Below are positions 51,497-60,341 of a stretch of 62,008 bases of DNA, in pieces. Made by a program: the position numbers and the translations under genes. The stretch's first letter is position 1, and every line of letters starts with the position of its first letter. The stretch spans positions 1 to 62,008 of the forward strand of contig CANRDC010000006.1 of NCBI GenBank assembly GCA_947629245.1, in the 5' to 3' direction. This DNA is from an uncultured Oscillospiraceae bacterium (lineage in GTDB: Bacteria; Bacillota; Clostridia; Oscillospirales; Oscillospiraceae). Below the pieces are notes generated by a model. It was not told the DNA's origin. It made no database searches and was given only the letters and a program-made list of their open reading frames with translations.

Positions 51497-51527
51497 GCAA
51501 TGGGACGGCCTCGGCCGTCCCGATTGC
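51497..51527 (+). terminator. Terminator-like hairpin after khpB
   Basis: GCAAT-GGGACGGCC-TC-GGCCGTCCC-G-ATTGC, 10 bases after the stop, with no long T-run. Confidence 0.55.
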
Positions 51528-51557
51528 TATGTATTCCGTTATGTGGAGGGCAGCGCC

Positions 51558-53024
51558 ATGGTATTTTCCAGCGCGATCTTTCTGTTCGTCTTTTTCCCGG
51601 CGGTGTTCGCCGTATACCATATCGTTCCCGGCGTGAAGGGCAAAAACCTGGTCCTTGTGCTGGCAAGCCTGGTGTTTTACAGCTTCGGACGGCTGGCGTA
51701 TCTGCCGCTGCTGCTGGTCTCCATCCTGGTCAACTGGGGACTGGGCCGGGTCCTGGGCACGCTGGAGGGCAATGGGAAGCGCCGTGTGGTGGTGATACTG
51801 CTGGCGGCGTTCGACCTGGGGCAGCTGGGCGCGTTCAAGTACCTGGACTTTTTCGTGGAGAACGTCAACGCCCTGTTCGGCACGGCCATCCCCCTGCCGG
51901 GCATCCCCTTGCCCCTGGGCATCTCGTTTTTTACCTTCACGGCGCTCAGCTACGGCATCGAAGTCTACCGCAAGCCGTCCAATATGGCAAAGAGCCTCTT
52001 GGACACGGCCCTGTATATCTCTTTGTTTCCCACCATCCTGTCCGGCCCCATCGTGAGCTGGAGGACCGCCGCGCCCCAGCTGCAGGAGCGGACCTGTACG
52101 GCGGAAAAGACCGCACGGGGCATCCGCCGCTTCATCGTGGGCATGGCGAAAAAGCTGCTGGTCGCGGATATCGTGGGACGGATGGTGGACGGGATCTACG
52201 CCGGGTCCGTGCTGGACGCCCGGATCGCGTGGCTGGGGGCCGTGGGCTACGCCGTGCAGATCTACTTTGACTTTGCCGGATACTCCGACATGGCCATCGG
52301 CATCGGCCAGATCTTCGGCTTCGCCATCCCGGAGAACTTCGACCGGCCCTATACGGCCCTGGGACTGACGGATTTCTGGCGGCGCTGGCACATCAGTTTG
52401 ACCACCTGGTTCCGGAACTACGTCTACATGCCCCTGGTCATGAGCGGCCCCTTGCAGAAGCTCTATAAAAAGTGGGCGCGAAAATATGGCCGTGCCAGGG
52501 CCAACAAGCTGTCCATCCTGATCCCCATGGCCGTGGTGTGGCTGCTGACGGGCCTGTGGCACGGGGCGGCCTGGAACTATGTGCTGTGGGGCCTGTGGCA
52601 CGGGCTGTTCTGCGCCCTGGAGGGCGTGGGGCTCATCCGGACAAAAAAGCTGGAAAAGTCCGTCGGCGGGCGCTGGGTCCTGCGGGCCTATACGTGGCTG
52701 GTGATATTGCTGGGCACGGTGCTGTTCCGGTCCGGGAGCCTTGCCCAGGCGGGCGGGATGTTCGCCGCCATGTTCACCGGCTGGCGTTTTGCCCCGGCGG
52801 GGACGCTGCTTTTGCAGCGGGTGCTGAACGGGCAGAATATCCTCTGCCTGGTCCTGGGCGTCCTGCTGGGAGTAGTGGTACTTCCAAAGCGCCTGAAAGC
52901 GCCGGAAAAGCTGGCCCGCTGGGGCGAGAGCGCGTCCTACGTGCTGTGCCTGGGGCTGCTGGCTCTGTGCGTGATGAACATGGCCCAGAGCGGCTTCGTG
53001 CCGTTCATCTACCTGCAATTTTAA
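51558..53024 (+). CDS. MBOAT family O-acyltransferase (AlgI/DltB type)
   Basis: A 488-residue membrane protein with about ten hydrophobic helices, from FSSAIFLFVFFPAVFAVYHI to the C terminus. Family motifs: YFDFAGYSDMAIGIGQIFGF, FWRRWHISLTTWFRNYVYMP, and the catalytic His region LLTGLWHGAAWNYVLWGLWHG. Such proteins move an acyl (usually acetyl) group across the membrane for attachment to an outside polysaccharide or teichoic acid. ATG 51558 has GGAGGG eight bases upstream. The next gene is the expected extracellular partner. Confidence 0.92.
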   Translation: MVFSSAIFLFVFFPAVFAVYHIVPGVKGKNLVLVLASLVFYSFGRLAYLPLLLVSILVNWGLGRVLGTLEGNGKRRVVVILLAAFDLGQLGAFKYLDFFVENVNALFGTAIPLPGIPLPLGISFFTFTALSYGIEVYRKPSNMAKSLLDTALYISLFPTILSGPIVSWRTAAPQLQERTCTAEKTARGIRRFIVGMAKKLLVADIVGRMVDGIYAGSVLDARIAWLGAVGYAVQIYFDFAGYSDMAIGIGQIFGFAIPENFDRPYTALGLTDFWRRWHISLTTWFRNYVYMPLVMSGPLQKLYKKWARKYGRARANKLSILIPMAVVWLLTGLWHGAAWNYVLWGLWHGLFCALEGVGLIRTKKLEKSVGGRWVLRAYTWLVILLGTVLFRSGSLAQAGGMFAAMFTGWRFAPAGTLLLQRVLNGQNILCLVLGVLLGVVVLPKRLKAPEKLARWGESASYVLCLGLLALCVMNMAQSGFVPFIYLQF

Positions 53025-53039
53025 GGGGAGGGGAGCGCG

Positions 53040-54356
53040 ATGAAAAAATTCTGGTACGTCCTGTTCGCCGCCCTGTTCTTCCTGGCATGCCTGGTCCCCT
53101 CGGTGGGGATGCTCCTGGAGGGCCCCGCCCCGGCGGCGGCCAACGAGATCCCGGCGGCGGCGCCAAGACTTACGAAGATGGATGGCAGCTTCAACCCAAA
53201 CGTCCTGTCCGACCTGCAAAACTATGTGGCCAACGGCTTTTTCCTGCGGCTGGAGGGCATCACCGCCTGGGACAGCCTGACCGCCAACGTGTTTGATGCC
53301 TCCGCCAACGACGATGTGCTCATCGGCCCGGACGGGTGGCTTTTCTACGGCGCGGCGGTCAACGACATCTCCGGCGCGAACCAGATGACGGACCGCGAGA
53401 TATGGTGCGCCGCCCGGAGCCTGGCCCTCATGCAGGAGTATGCCCAGAGCCAGGGCGCGCAGTTCCTCTTCACCGTCCCCTGCGGCAAGTATACCCTCTA
53501 TCCCGAGCACGCGCCAAGCTATGTGACCGTGGCACAGGGCAGCAACCGGACCCAGCTGGAGGCGGCGATGGCGGAGCAGGGAATAAATTATGTAAACCTT
53601 TATGATCCCTTTGTCCAACAGGATGAAGAGCTCTACTGGCAATGGGACAGCCACTGGCACAGCCGGGGCGCGGCCCTGGCGGCAGACCAGATCATGAAGG
53701 CGGCGGGACAGGAGACGGACTATTTCGCCGGGCCCTTCACGCCGGTGCTGAACCACACCGGGGACCTCTACGAGATGCTGTATCCCACCGGGACCGCGCG
53801 GGAGGCGGATTACAGCTGGGACCCCGGCTTCACGTTCACCTATACCAGCAATTTCCACTCGGCGGACGACATCACCATCGAGACGGAAAATCCGGAGGCG
53901 TCCGGCAGCCTTCTCATGTTTCGGGACTCCTCCGGCCGGAGCCTGTACCCCTATATGGCACAAAGCTTTGGCAAAGCGTACTTCTCCCGGCAGAACAACT
54001 ATAGATTGGATTATGTAAATGAACAAAACGCCACGCTGGTGGTGATCGAGCTGGCGGAGCGGACGCTGCCCTATCTGCTGAAGTACCCGGCGGTATTTCC
54101 CGCGCCGGAGCGGGACGCCACGGTGCTGGAGGGGCTGGAGAGCGTGGACAGCGCTCTGGCCGCGGAGGAGCCGGGCAGGACGATGGAGGGCTGTCAAAAG
54201 CTCACCGGCACCCTGCCGGAGACGGCGGTGGACGGGGCGGTCTATGTGTCCGTGGACGGGGCGGTCTGGGAAGCCATCCCCAACGAGGGGAGCTTCACCG
54301 CGTATCTGCCCGGCGATGTGGATTGGGAAAGCGCCCAGGTATATGTGACGGACTGA
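53040..54356 (+). CDS. DHHW/AlgX-like exported acetyltransferase partner
   Basis: A 438-residue protein with an N-terminal signal anchor (FWYVLFAALFFLACLVPSVG). The middle part resembles the SGNH-like AlgX/AlgJ/DHHW domain: IGPDGWLFYGAAVND, LFTVPCGKYTLYPEH, the DHHW-type block WQWDSHWHSRGAALAAD, and LMFRDSSGRSLYPYM holding the likely nucleophile Ser of RDSSG. It would take the acyl group delivered by the MBOAT protein and put it on an exported polymer. A cysteine near the signal end (FLACLVPS) is not in a good lipobox. The last ~70 residues form a separate small domain. Confidence 0.85.
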   Translation: MKKFWYVLFAALFFLACLVPSVGMLLEGPAPAAANEIPAAAPRLTKMDGSFNPNVLSDLQNYVANGFFLRLEGITAWDSLTANVFDASANDDVLIGPDGWLFYGAAVNDISGANQMTDREIWCAARSLALMQEYAQSQGAQFLFTVPCGKYTLYPEHAPSYVTVAQGSNRTQLEAAMAEQGINYVNLYDPFVQQDEELYWQWDSHWHSRGAALAADQIMKAAGQETDYFAGPFTPVLNHTGDLYEMLYPTGTAREADYSWDPGFTFTYTSNFHSADDITIETENPEASGSLLMFRDSSGRSLYPYMAQSFGKAYFSRQNNYRLDYVNEQNATLVVIELAERTLPYLLKYPAVFPAPERDATVLEGLESVDSALAAEEPGRTMEGCQKLTGTLPETAVDGAVYVSVDGAVWEAIPNEGSFTAYLPGDVDWESAQVYVTD

Positions 54357-54368
54357 AAGGAGTATTTT

Positions 54369-55865
54369 ATGGAACTGCATGAAGCGTTGACGCTTTTGGA
54401 AAACACCCAAAAGAAGCTGTTTGCCTACAACACGGCAAGCTCGGCCCTGTACCTGGACGCCGTCACGGTGGCTCCCAGGGACACGGCGGAGGGCCGGGGC
54501 GTGGCGCTGGGCGTCCTGGCGGGGGAGCAGCACAAGCTGCTCACGGATCCGGCGCTGGCGGACGCGCTGGCGGTATTGAATGAACACAAGGGGGAGCTGG
54601 ATCTGCTACACGCCCGCCAGACGGAGGAGCTGGCCCGGTCCGTCCGGCAGCTCACCCGAATCCCGGCGGAGGAGTATATGGCCTACGCCCAGCTCACCAA
54701 CGAGGCGGACGACGTGTGGCGCCGGGCCAAGGAAGCCAGCGATTTTGAACTTTTCCGGCCATGCCTGGAAAAGCTGGTGGCGTATAACCGCAAGTTCGCC
54801 GGGTACTACGACCCGGACAAGGCCCCCTACGACGCGCTGCTGAACGAGTACGAGCGGGGCGTGGATATGACCATGCTGGACGGCTTTTTCGCCGCCCTTC
54901 GGGACAAGCTGACGCCGCTTATCCGGGCCATCGGCGAAAAGCCCCAGCCCGACGACAGCTTCCTGCACCGGCATTATCCTGTGGAGCGGCAGCGGCAGCT
55001 TTCCGACCACCTGATGCAGGTGCTGGCCCTGGACCGGGCCCACTGCGGCATCGGCGAGACGGAGCACCCCTTCACGCTGAACTTCACAAGCCGGGACGTG
55101 CGCATCACCACCCACTACTATGAGAACGACCTGGCCAGCTCCATGTATTCCGTCATCCACGAGGGCGGCCACGCCCGGTATGAGCTGGATGTGGACCCCC
55201 AGGTGGAGTACACGGTACTGGCGGGGGGCGTGTCCATGGGGGTGCACGAGAGCCAGAGCCGGTTTTATGAGAATATAGTTGGCCGGTCCCGGCCCTTCAT
55301 CGAGGCCGTTTTCCCGAAGGTGAAGGAGCTCTTCCCGGAGCAGCTGGCGGACGTGACGGCGGAAAAATTCTGGCGGGCGGTGAATAAGGCCCAGCCCTCC
55401 CTGATCCGCACAGAGGCGGACGAACTGACCTACAGCCTGCATATCATGGTCCGCTATGAGATCGAAAAGGCCCTTATCGGCGGCGATCTGGCTGTCAAGG
55501 ACGTGCCGGAGACCTGGAACAGGCTCTACAAAGAGTATCTGGGCTTGGATGTGCCGGACGACGCCCGTGGGTGTCTGCAGGACTCCCACTGGTCTGGCGG
55601 GAGCTTTGGCTACTTCCCGTCCTACGCCCTGGGCAGCGCCTACGGGGCCCAGATGCTGCGGAACATGGAAAAGGATATGGACGTCTGGGGCCCGGTGGGG
55701 CGGGGCGATCTGGGAGGCGTGACGGCATGGCTCACTGAAAAGGTCCACCGCTTCGGGGGCCTTCTGACCCCGGCCCAGGTGGTGGAAAACGCCTGCGGCC
55801 CCTTCGACCCCACGGTCTACACGGACTATCTGACGAAGAAGTATACGGAGCTTTACGGACTGTGA
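54369..55865 (+). CDS. M32 family metallocarboxypeptidase (Taq type)
   Basis: A 498-residue cytoplasmic zinc carboxypeptidase that trims residues from peptide C termini. The zinc motif is HEGGH (H264, E265, H268) in SVIHEGGHARYELDVD; the third ligand Glu is in MGVHESQSRFYENIVGRS. Further M32 blocks are FTLNFTSRDVRITTHY and RTEADELTYSLHIMVRYEIE. The length fits the family. AAAGGAG precedes the ATG, and the gene follows the DHHW gene by 12 bases, though no functional tie is evident. A strong terminator follows. Confidence 0.95.
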   Translation: MELHEALTLLENTQKKLFAYNTASSALYLDAVTVAPRDTAEGRGVALGVLAGEQHKLLTDPALADALAVLNEHKGELDLLHARQTEELARSVRQLTRIPAEEYMAYAQLTNEADDVWRRAKEASDFELFRPCLEKLVAYNRKFAGYYDPDKAPYDALLNEYERGVDMTMLDGFFAALRDKLTPLIRAIGEKPQPDDSFLHRHYPVERQRQLSDHLMQVLALDRAHCGIGETEHPFTLNFTSRDVRITTHYYENDLASSMYSVIHEGGHARYELDVDPQVEYTVLAGGVSMGVHESQSRFYENIVGRSRPFIEAVFPKVKELFPEQLADVTAEKFWRAVNKAQPSLIRTEADELTYSLHIMVRYEIEKALIGGDLAVKDVPETWNRLYKEYLGLDVPDDARGCLQDSHWSGGSFGYFPSYALGSAYGAQMLRNMEKDMDVWGPVGRGDLGGVTAWLTEKVHRFGGLLTPAQVVENACGPFDPTVYTDYLTKKYTELYGL

Positions 55866-55887
55866 AAGAGCACGGGGCGCTTTTGCG

Positions 55888-55930
55888 CACAGAAAAGGAC
55901 CATCCCTTCGCGGGATGGTCCTTTTCTGTG
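55888..55930. terminator. Strong bidirectional terminator
   Basis: CACAGAAAAGGACCATCCC and GGGATGGTCCTTTTCTGTG are 19 perfect pairs around TTCGC, with A-run and T-run placed to serve both directions. It separates the convergent M32 gene and the phosphodiesterase-like pseudogene. Confidence 0.85.
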
Positions 55931-55967
55931 CCTGTCACCCGGCGCGGAGCTCCAGGGGAGCGACGGT

Positions 55968-57438
55968 CTATTTTACCTCTATGACTTTCCCATAGCCTCC
56001 GTAATAGCGCACGCCGTTATAGAGCGAATAGAGCCGGAGGTCATAATAGACCGGCTCGTCGGCAGGCGGCTCGCTGGGATCGAACCACTCCGTCTGCGCG
56101 GGATCGTCGACGGTGGCCCAAATGACCTTCTCACCGTCCTCTCCGACGGTCCGCCGGATGAGACAGCCATCCGCGCCGGGCACGGCATCCCAGGTCAGAC
56201 GGATGCCGCCGTCCACCCGCTGGGCAGATGTAAAGCGCGTCGTGCCGATCAGCTTGGCGTATTCCGGGATGGACTGCAGAAGGGTCCCGTCCTCCAGACG
56301 GACGGAGAGAACGTAGGCATAGGGGACGCCGGACGATACGTCTGTGTCCTGATACTTGCAGAGCGCGGGGTCCCGCACGGGGATGGCGACCGTCTCCCCC
56401 GAGGTCATGTCGGTCCGCTGAAGCTCGACAGACGCTCCCTCCGGTACCGGGAGCCAGGTCAGCGTAAAACCGGACGACTTGTACCGGGCGGCCTGCAGGC
56501 CGAGCTTCCCCTCTTCGGTCAGTTTCGCGACGGTGTCCGGCGCCAGATAATCCGATATCAGGAAATCCGCGCCCATGGCAAGCAGCCTCTGAGCCTCATA
56601 GGAGTCCTGCACCGTGTAGAGATAGGTCTTTAACGGGGAGCCGGACAGCGTTTCAGCCCGTTCCGGCGTGTAATCGCCCGCCTCGATGGAAAAGCTGGTG
56701 ACGCCGTGAGAAAGACAGAAGTCCAGAAAATCCTCCGGCTCATAGATGGAGCTCTCCCGGACGCCGTCCGCGGCGAACAGCATGTGCAGCCAGGGAAAAT
56801 CCCCCGCGTCCAGAAAACCCAGCAGCATCTCCGTGCTCCGGGCGCTCATCACGACCTGGGACAGCATCTCCGTGCCCTGGGCCTCGTCCGCGATCTGCTC
56901 GGCGATATACCGGGCGGTGGCCCGGTCACACTCCTTGATGTCCAGCAGCACATGGACGTCCGGATGGGCCAGGACCCAGCCTGCGAATCGGGAAAATGTC
57001 ATGACCGGGAGATCTGCGCCGACGGTATAGGTCAGATACTCCTCCAGCGATGGAGGGGCGGAATCCGGGCGCTCGACGTGAATGAAACGAAGCGCATAAT
57101 CGCTGTCGTTGAACCCATGGGTGCAGATCAGGACGTTGTCGGACGTGAGCGTGATATCCGTCTCAAACAGGCGGTAGCCGTTTTCATAGGCGGTGGTCAA
57201 AGGCAGCGAGCGCGTTGGTGATGGTAAAACCGCCGTACACGCCGCCGGAGTGCGCCAGGACGCCTTTGTCTGCAAAATACACGGGGTCTGCGCTGCCCTC
57301 TGCCTCTGCCTCTGCCCGAGCCGTTGGAGCGCCTCCCGCCGCTCCGCAGGAGGCCGCCAGAAACAGTCCCAGAACGCCCGCCATAGCGGCCCGGCGCCGG
57401 ACGGCGGGCGTGTGGCCGCGCTTTGTCGTTTTCATCAT
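55968..57438 (-). pseudogene. Exported glycerophosphodiester phosphodiesterase-like protein, frameshifted
   Basis: Two frames together make one protein. The first (start 57438, GTGAGG upstream) codes a signal sequence (AAMAGVLGLFLAASCGAAGG, perhaps a lipoprotein) and the start of the barrel, KGVLAHSGG...ITNALAAFD, then stops at 57184. The second continues TAYENGYRLFETDITLTSDN and runs to 55968. Removing one C from GACCACCGCC (57193-57198) restores a single frame. The barrel keeps ETDITLT and HPDVHVLLDIKE, but the family HRG is HSG and the second His motif is HGF, so activity is doubtful even when intact. The C-terminal ~170 residues are two fibronectin-III-like domains. Real mutation or sequencing error cannot be told apart here. 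Confidence 0.8.
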
Positions 57439-57570
57439 AAAAGGACCTCACGATCATGTGGACTTGTCCAGCGGATCAGCGGCTGGAGCATATTACCAAT
57501 TTATCATACTGCGGCCCGGTTGACAAGACGAATTTCAGGGGCTCGGACGGATGCGCGGACGATACGGCAA

Positions 57571-57599
57571 TTGACGGGCGGTCGTTATGGGAGTAAAAT
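57571..57599 (+). promoter_or_regulatory. Promoter of the bceRS-like genes
   Basis: TTGACG (57571-57576), 17 bases, TAAAAT (57594-57599), 24 bases before the response regulator start. Confidence 0.65.
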
Positions 57600-57622
57600 G
57601 GCCGGGTGGAGAGGAGGCGGCG

Positions 57623-58294
57623 ATGTACAAGATATTCATCGTGGAGGACGACCGGGCCCTGGCGGAGGTCATGGCCCGGCAGATCGAGAGCTGGGGCCAT
57701 GCTGTCCGGTGCGCGAAAGACTTCCAAAACGTGCTGGGGGAGTTTCTGGACTACGACCCCCACCTGGTGCTGCTGGACATCGGTCTGCCCTTTTTCAACG
57801 GCTATCACTGGTGCTCTGAGATCAGGCGGGTGTCCAGCGTGCCGGTGGTGTTCATCTCCTCGGCCTCGGACAACATGAACATCGTCATGGCCATGACCAT
57901 GGGCGGGGACGATTTTCTGCCCAAGCCCGTGGATCTGCAGGTGATGACGGCCAAGCTCCAGGCGGTGCTGCGCCGGGCCTACGACATGGGGGGCAAGATC
58001 CCTGTGCTGGAGCACAGGGGAGCGGTGCTGAACCTGAACGACGCCAGCCTGAGCTTTGAGGGCAAACGGGTGGAGCTTACGAAAAACGAGTTTCGCATTT
58101 TGCAGACCCTGCTGGAGAACAAGGGCAAGGTGGTCAGCCGGGAGACCCTCATGACCCGGCTGTGGCAGATGGACGCCTACGTGGAGGAGAACACCCTGAC
58201 GGTGAACGTGACCCGGCTGCGGCGCAAGCTGGAGGAGGCGGGGCTGCGGGACTTCATCGCCACCCGCGTGGGCTCCGGCTACATCGTGGGGTGA
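57623..58294 (+). CDS. OmpR-family response regulator (BceR/GraR type)
   Basis: A 223-residue regulator. The receiver domain has the acidic pair in FIVEDDRALAEV, the phosphorylation site D52 in LVLLDIGLPFFNG and the Lys of FLPKPVDLQ; the C-terminal winged helix shows LTKNEFRILQTLLENKGKVV and TVNVTRLRRKLEEAG. ATG 57623 follows GAGGAGG; the longer frame is unlikely. With the next three genes it forms a Bce-type module, which senses and pumps off peptide antibiotics acting on lipid II cycle intermediates. A matching operator lies at 59474. Confidence 0.93.
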   Translation: MYKIFIVEDDRALAEVMARQIESWGHAVRCAKDFQNVLGEFLDYDPHLVLLDIGLPFFNGYHWCSEIRRVSSVPVVFISSASDNMNIVMAMTMGGDDFLPKPVDLQVMTAKLQAVLRRAYDMGGKIPVLEHRGAVLNLNDASLSFEGKRVELTKNEFRILQTLLENKGKVVSRETLMTRLWQMDAYVEENTLTVNVTRLRRKLEEAGLRDFIATRVGSGYIVG

Positions 58295-58297
58295 GCC

Positions 58298-59299
58298 ATG
58301 GAGCGGGAGAGGCACTATTTGTGGAACTATCTCCGGTCCCATCGCCGGGGCGCGGGGGTGCTGGCGCTGTTCACGGCCATCTTCGCGCTGGTGTTCGCGC
58401 TGTACGGCGCGCCGACAGAGGCGGTATGGTACGCGGCGGGGCTGTGCGCCCTGGCGGGCGCGGGCTTGCTGGCGGCGGGATACGTCCGCTTCCGGCGGGA
58501 GCATGAAAAGCGTCGGGCCGCCCTGGAAAATATCCTCATACTGACGGAATCTCTGCCCCCGGCGGACACCCCGGCGGAGGCGGATTTCCGGGCCATGGCT
58601 GAACGGATGAAGGCCGCCTATGGGGAGCTTGTCACCGACACCGAGCGGGCCCGGCAGGAGCATCTGGACTGGTACACCGCCTGGGTCCACCAGATCAAGA
58701 CCCCCATCGCCGTCATGCAGATGACGCTGCAATCGGAGGACACCCCGGAGCACCGGGCGTTGGAGGCGGAGCTTTTTCGCGTCCGGCAGTACGCCCAGAT
58801 GGCCCTTACCTATCTGCGGCTGGACGAGGGCGGGAGCGATCTTGTGATCCGCACGGTGGACCTGGACGGGATCATCCGCCAGGCGGTGCGCAAATACGCG
58901 CCCCAGTTCGTGCGGAAAAAGCTGTATCTGCGCTACGAGGGCACGGACGTACAGGCGCTCACGGACGAGAAGTGGCTGTCGTTCATCATCGAGCAGCTTC
59001 TGGACAATGCGGTCAAGTATACGCCCGCCGGGGGCGTGACCGTGGCGGTGAGCGCGGAGAAGGTGCTGTCCGTGGCGGACACGGGCATCGGCATCGCGCC
59101 CGAGGACCTGCCCCGCGTGTTTGAAAAGGGCTTTACGGGCTACAACGGCCGGACCGACAAGACCGCCACGGGGCTGGGACTGTACCTGTGCCGCCGGTCC
59201 GCGGAAAAGCTCCGTCACCGGCTCTGGGCCGAATCGGAGCCGGGGAAGGGCAGCGTGTTTTTCCTGGACCTGCACACAGATAAGCTGGAAGTGGAGTGA
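58298..59299 (+). CDS. Sensor histidine kinase (BceS/GraS type)
   Basis: A 333-residue kinase with two N-terminal membrane helices (GVLALFTAIFALVFALYG and WYAAGLCALAGAGLLAAGYV) joined by a very short loop, so it has no outside sensing domain, as in the intramembrane-sensing BceS group. The phosphorylated His131 is in WVHQIKTPIAVMQM; the ATP-binding boxes are IIEQLLDNAVKYTP, VADTGIGI and TATGLGLYL. BceS kinases take their signal from the partner ABC transporter, coded downstream. The gene starts 4 bases after the regulator stop. Confidence 0.94.
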   Translation: MERERHYLWNYLRSHRRGAGVLALFTAIFALVFALYGAPTEAVWYAAGLCALAGAGLLAAGYVRFRREHEKRRAALENILILTESLPPADTPAEADFRAMAERMKAAYGELVTDTERARQEHLDWYTAWVHQIKTPIAVMQMTLQSEDTPEHRALEAELFRVRQYAQMALTYLRLDEGGSDLVIRTVDLDGIIRQAVRKYAPQFVRKKLYLRYEGTDVQALTDEKWLSFIIEQLLDNAVKYTPAGGVTVAVSAEKVLSVADTGIGIAPEDLPRVFEKGFTGYNGRTDKTATGLGLYLCRRSAEKLRHRLWAESEPGKGSVFFLDLHTDKLEVE

Positions 59300-59332
59300 G
59301 AGTATGCGCCGCCAGGTGCACATTATGAAATG

Positions 59333-59457
59333 CCTCCCTCTGACGAGGAAGGTGGCTCGCCCGCCAGGGCGAGACGGAGGGAGAGATAAGCCGGGCTGTA
59401 GATTTTTCTCTCCCCCAGTCAGCGCTTTGCGCTGACAGCCCCCTCGTCAGAGGGGGC
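59333..59457. repeat. MITE-like inverted-repeat element between kinase and ABC genes
   Basis: The ends are inverted repeats: CCTCCCTCTGACGAGG (59333-59348) and CCTCGTCAGAGGGGG (59442-59456), sharing 13 exact bases. Between them are further stems: GGCTCGCCC-GCCA-GGGCGAG and GTCAGCGC-TTT-GCGCTGAC. It has no coding frame. It is typical in layout of small repeats scattered in Oscillospiraceae genomes, and it splits the usual bceRS-bceAB run. Confidence 0.7.
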
Positions 59458-59473
59458 CGTGCGCGGCGCGACA

Positions 59474-59487
59474 TGACAAAACTGTCA
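59474..59487 (+). promoter_or_regulatory. Candidate BceR-type binding site
   Basis: TGAC-AAAACT-GTCA is a perfect inverted repeat with a 6-base spacer, as in binding sites of BceR-like regulators. A related GTCAAAATGTCA lies at about 59498-59509. A weak promoter (TTGACG 59521, TATGAT 59542) follows before the ABC gene. Confidence 0.6.
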
Positions 59488-59573
59488 CGTCCGGGCGTCA
59501 AAATGTCACCCAAAGCGATTTTGACGGCCCGGATGTTTTGCTATGATAAGGACACGATAAGGAGGGAAACATC

Positions 59574-60341
59574 ATGACGATGCTTGAAGTGCAGAGCCTG
59601 GGCAAGATCTACACCGGCCGGTTCGGCGGCAACCAGGTCCGGGCCCTGAACAACGTGTCCTTTTCCGCGGAAAAGGGGGAGTATGTGGCCATCATGGGCG
59701 AGTCCGGCTCCGGCAAGACCACCCTGCTCAACATCCTGGCGGCGCTGGATAAGCCCACCAGCGGCAAGGTGATATTGGAGGGCCGGGACATGTCCGCCAT
59801 CCGGGAGGGGGAGCTCGCGGCCTTCCGGCGGGACAGCCTGGGCTTCGTGTTCCAGGACTTCAATCTGCTGGACACCTTCAATCTGCGGGACAATATCTTC
59901 CTGCCCCTGGTGCTGGCGGGGAAGGGCTATGTGGAGATGGCCCAGCGTCTGCAGCCCATCGCGCAAAAAATGGGTATCACCGAGGTACTCACAAAATACC
60001 CTTACGAGTGCTCCGGCGGCCAGAAGCAGCGGGCGGCGGTGGCAAGGGCGGTCATCACAAACCCGAAGATCCTGCTGGCCGACGAGCCCACGGGGGCGCT
60101 GGACTCCAAGTCCTCCGACGAGCTTCTGGACCTGTTCGGGTCCCTAAACCGGGAGGGCCAGACCATCCTGATGGTCACCCACTCCACCAAGGCCGCCAGC
60201 CACGCCGGGCGGGTGATCTTCATCAAGGACGGGGAGCTTTTCCACCAGCTCTACCGGGGCGACAGCTCCAACGAGCAGATGTACCAGAAGATCGCGGACA
60301 CCCTGACGCTGCTGGCCACGGGAGGGCGCGAGCATGAATAA
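59574..60341 (+). CDS. Peptide-antibiotic ABC transporter ATP-binding protein (BceA type)
   Basis: A 255-residue ATPase. Walker A is GESGSGKTT, the signature CSGGQKQRAAVARAV, Walker B ILLADEPTGALD, and the switch His is in VTHSTK. This is the MacB/BceA/LolD class, which works with FtsX-type permeases to release or expel membrane-bound molecules. AAGGAGGG precedes the ATG. Its end overlaps the permease start by 8 bases. Its expression is probably controlled by the response regulator through the site at 59474. Confidence 0.93.
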   Translation: MTMLEVQSLGKIYTGRFGGNQVRALNNVSFSAEKGEYVAIMGESGSGKTTLLNILAALDKPTSGKVILEGRDMSAIREGELAAFRRDSLGFVFQDFNLLDTFNLRDNIFLPLVLAGKGYVEMAQRLQPIAQKMGITEVLTKYPYECSGGQKQRAAVARAVITNPKILLADEPTGALDSKSSDELLDLFGSLNREGQTILMVTHSTKAASHAGRVIFIKDGELFHQLYRGDSSNEQMYQKIADTLTLLATGGREHE

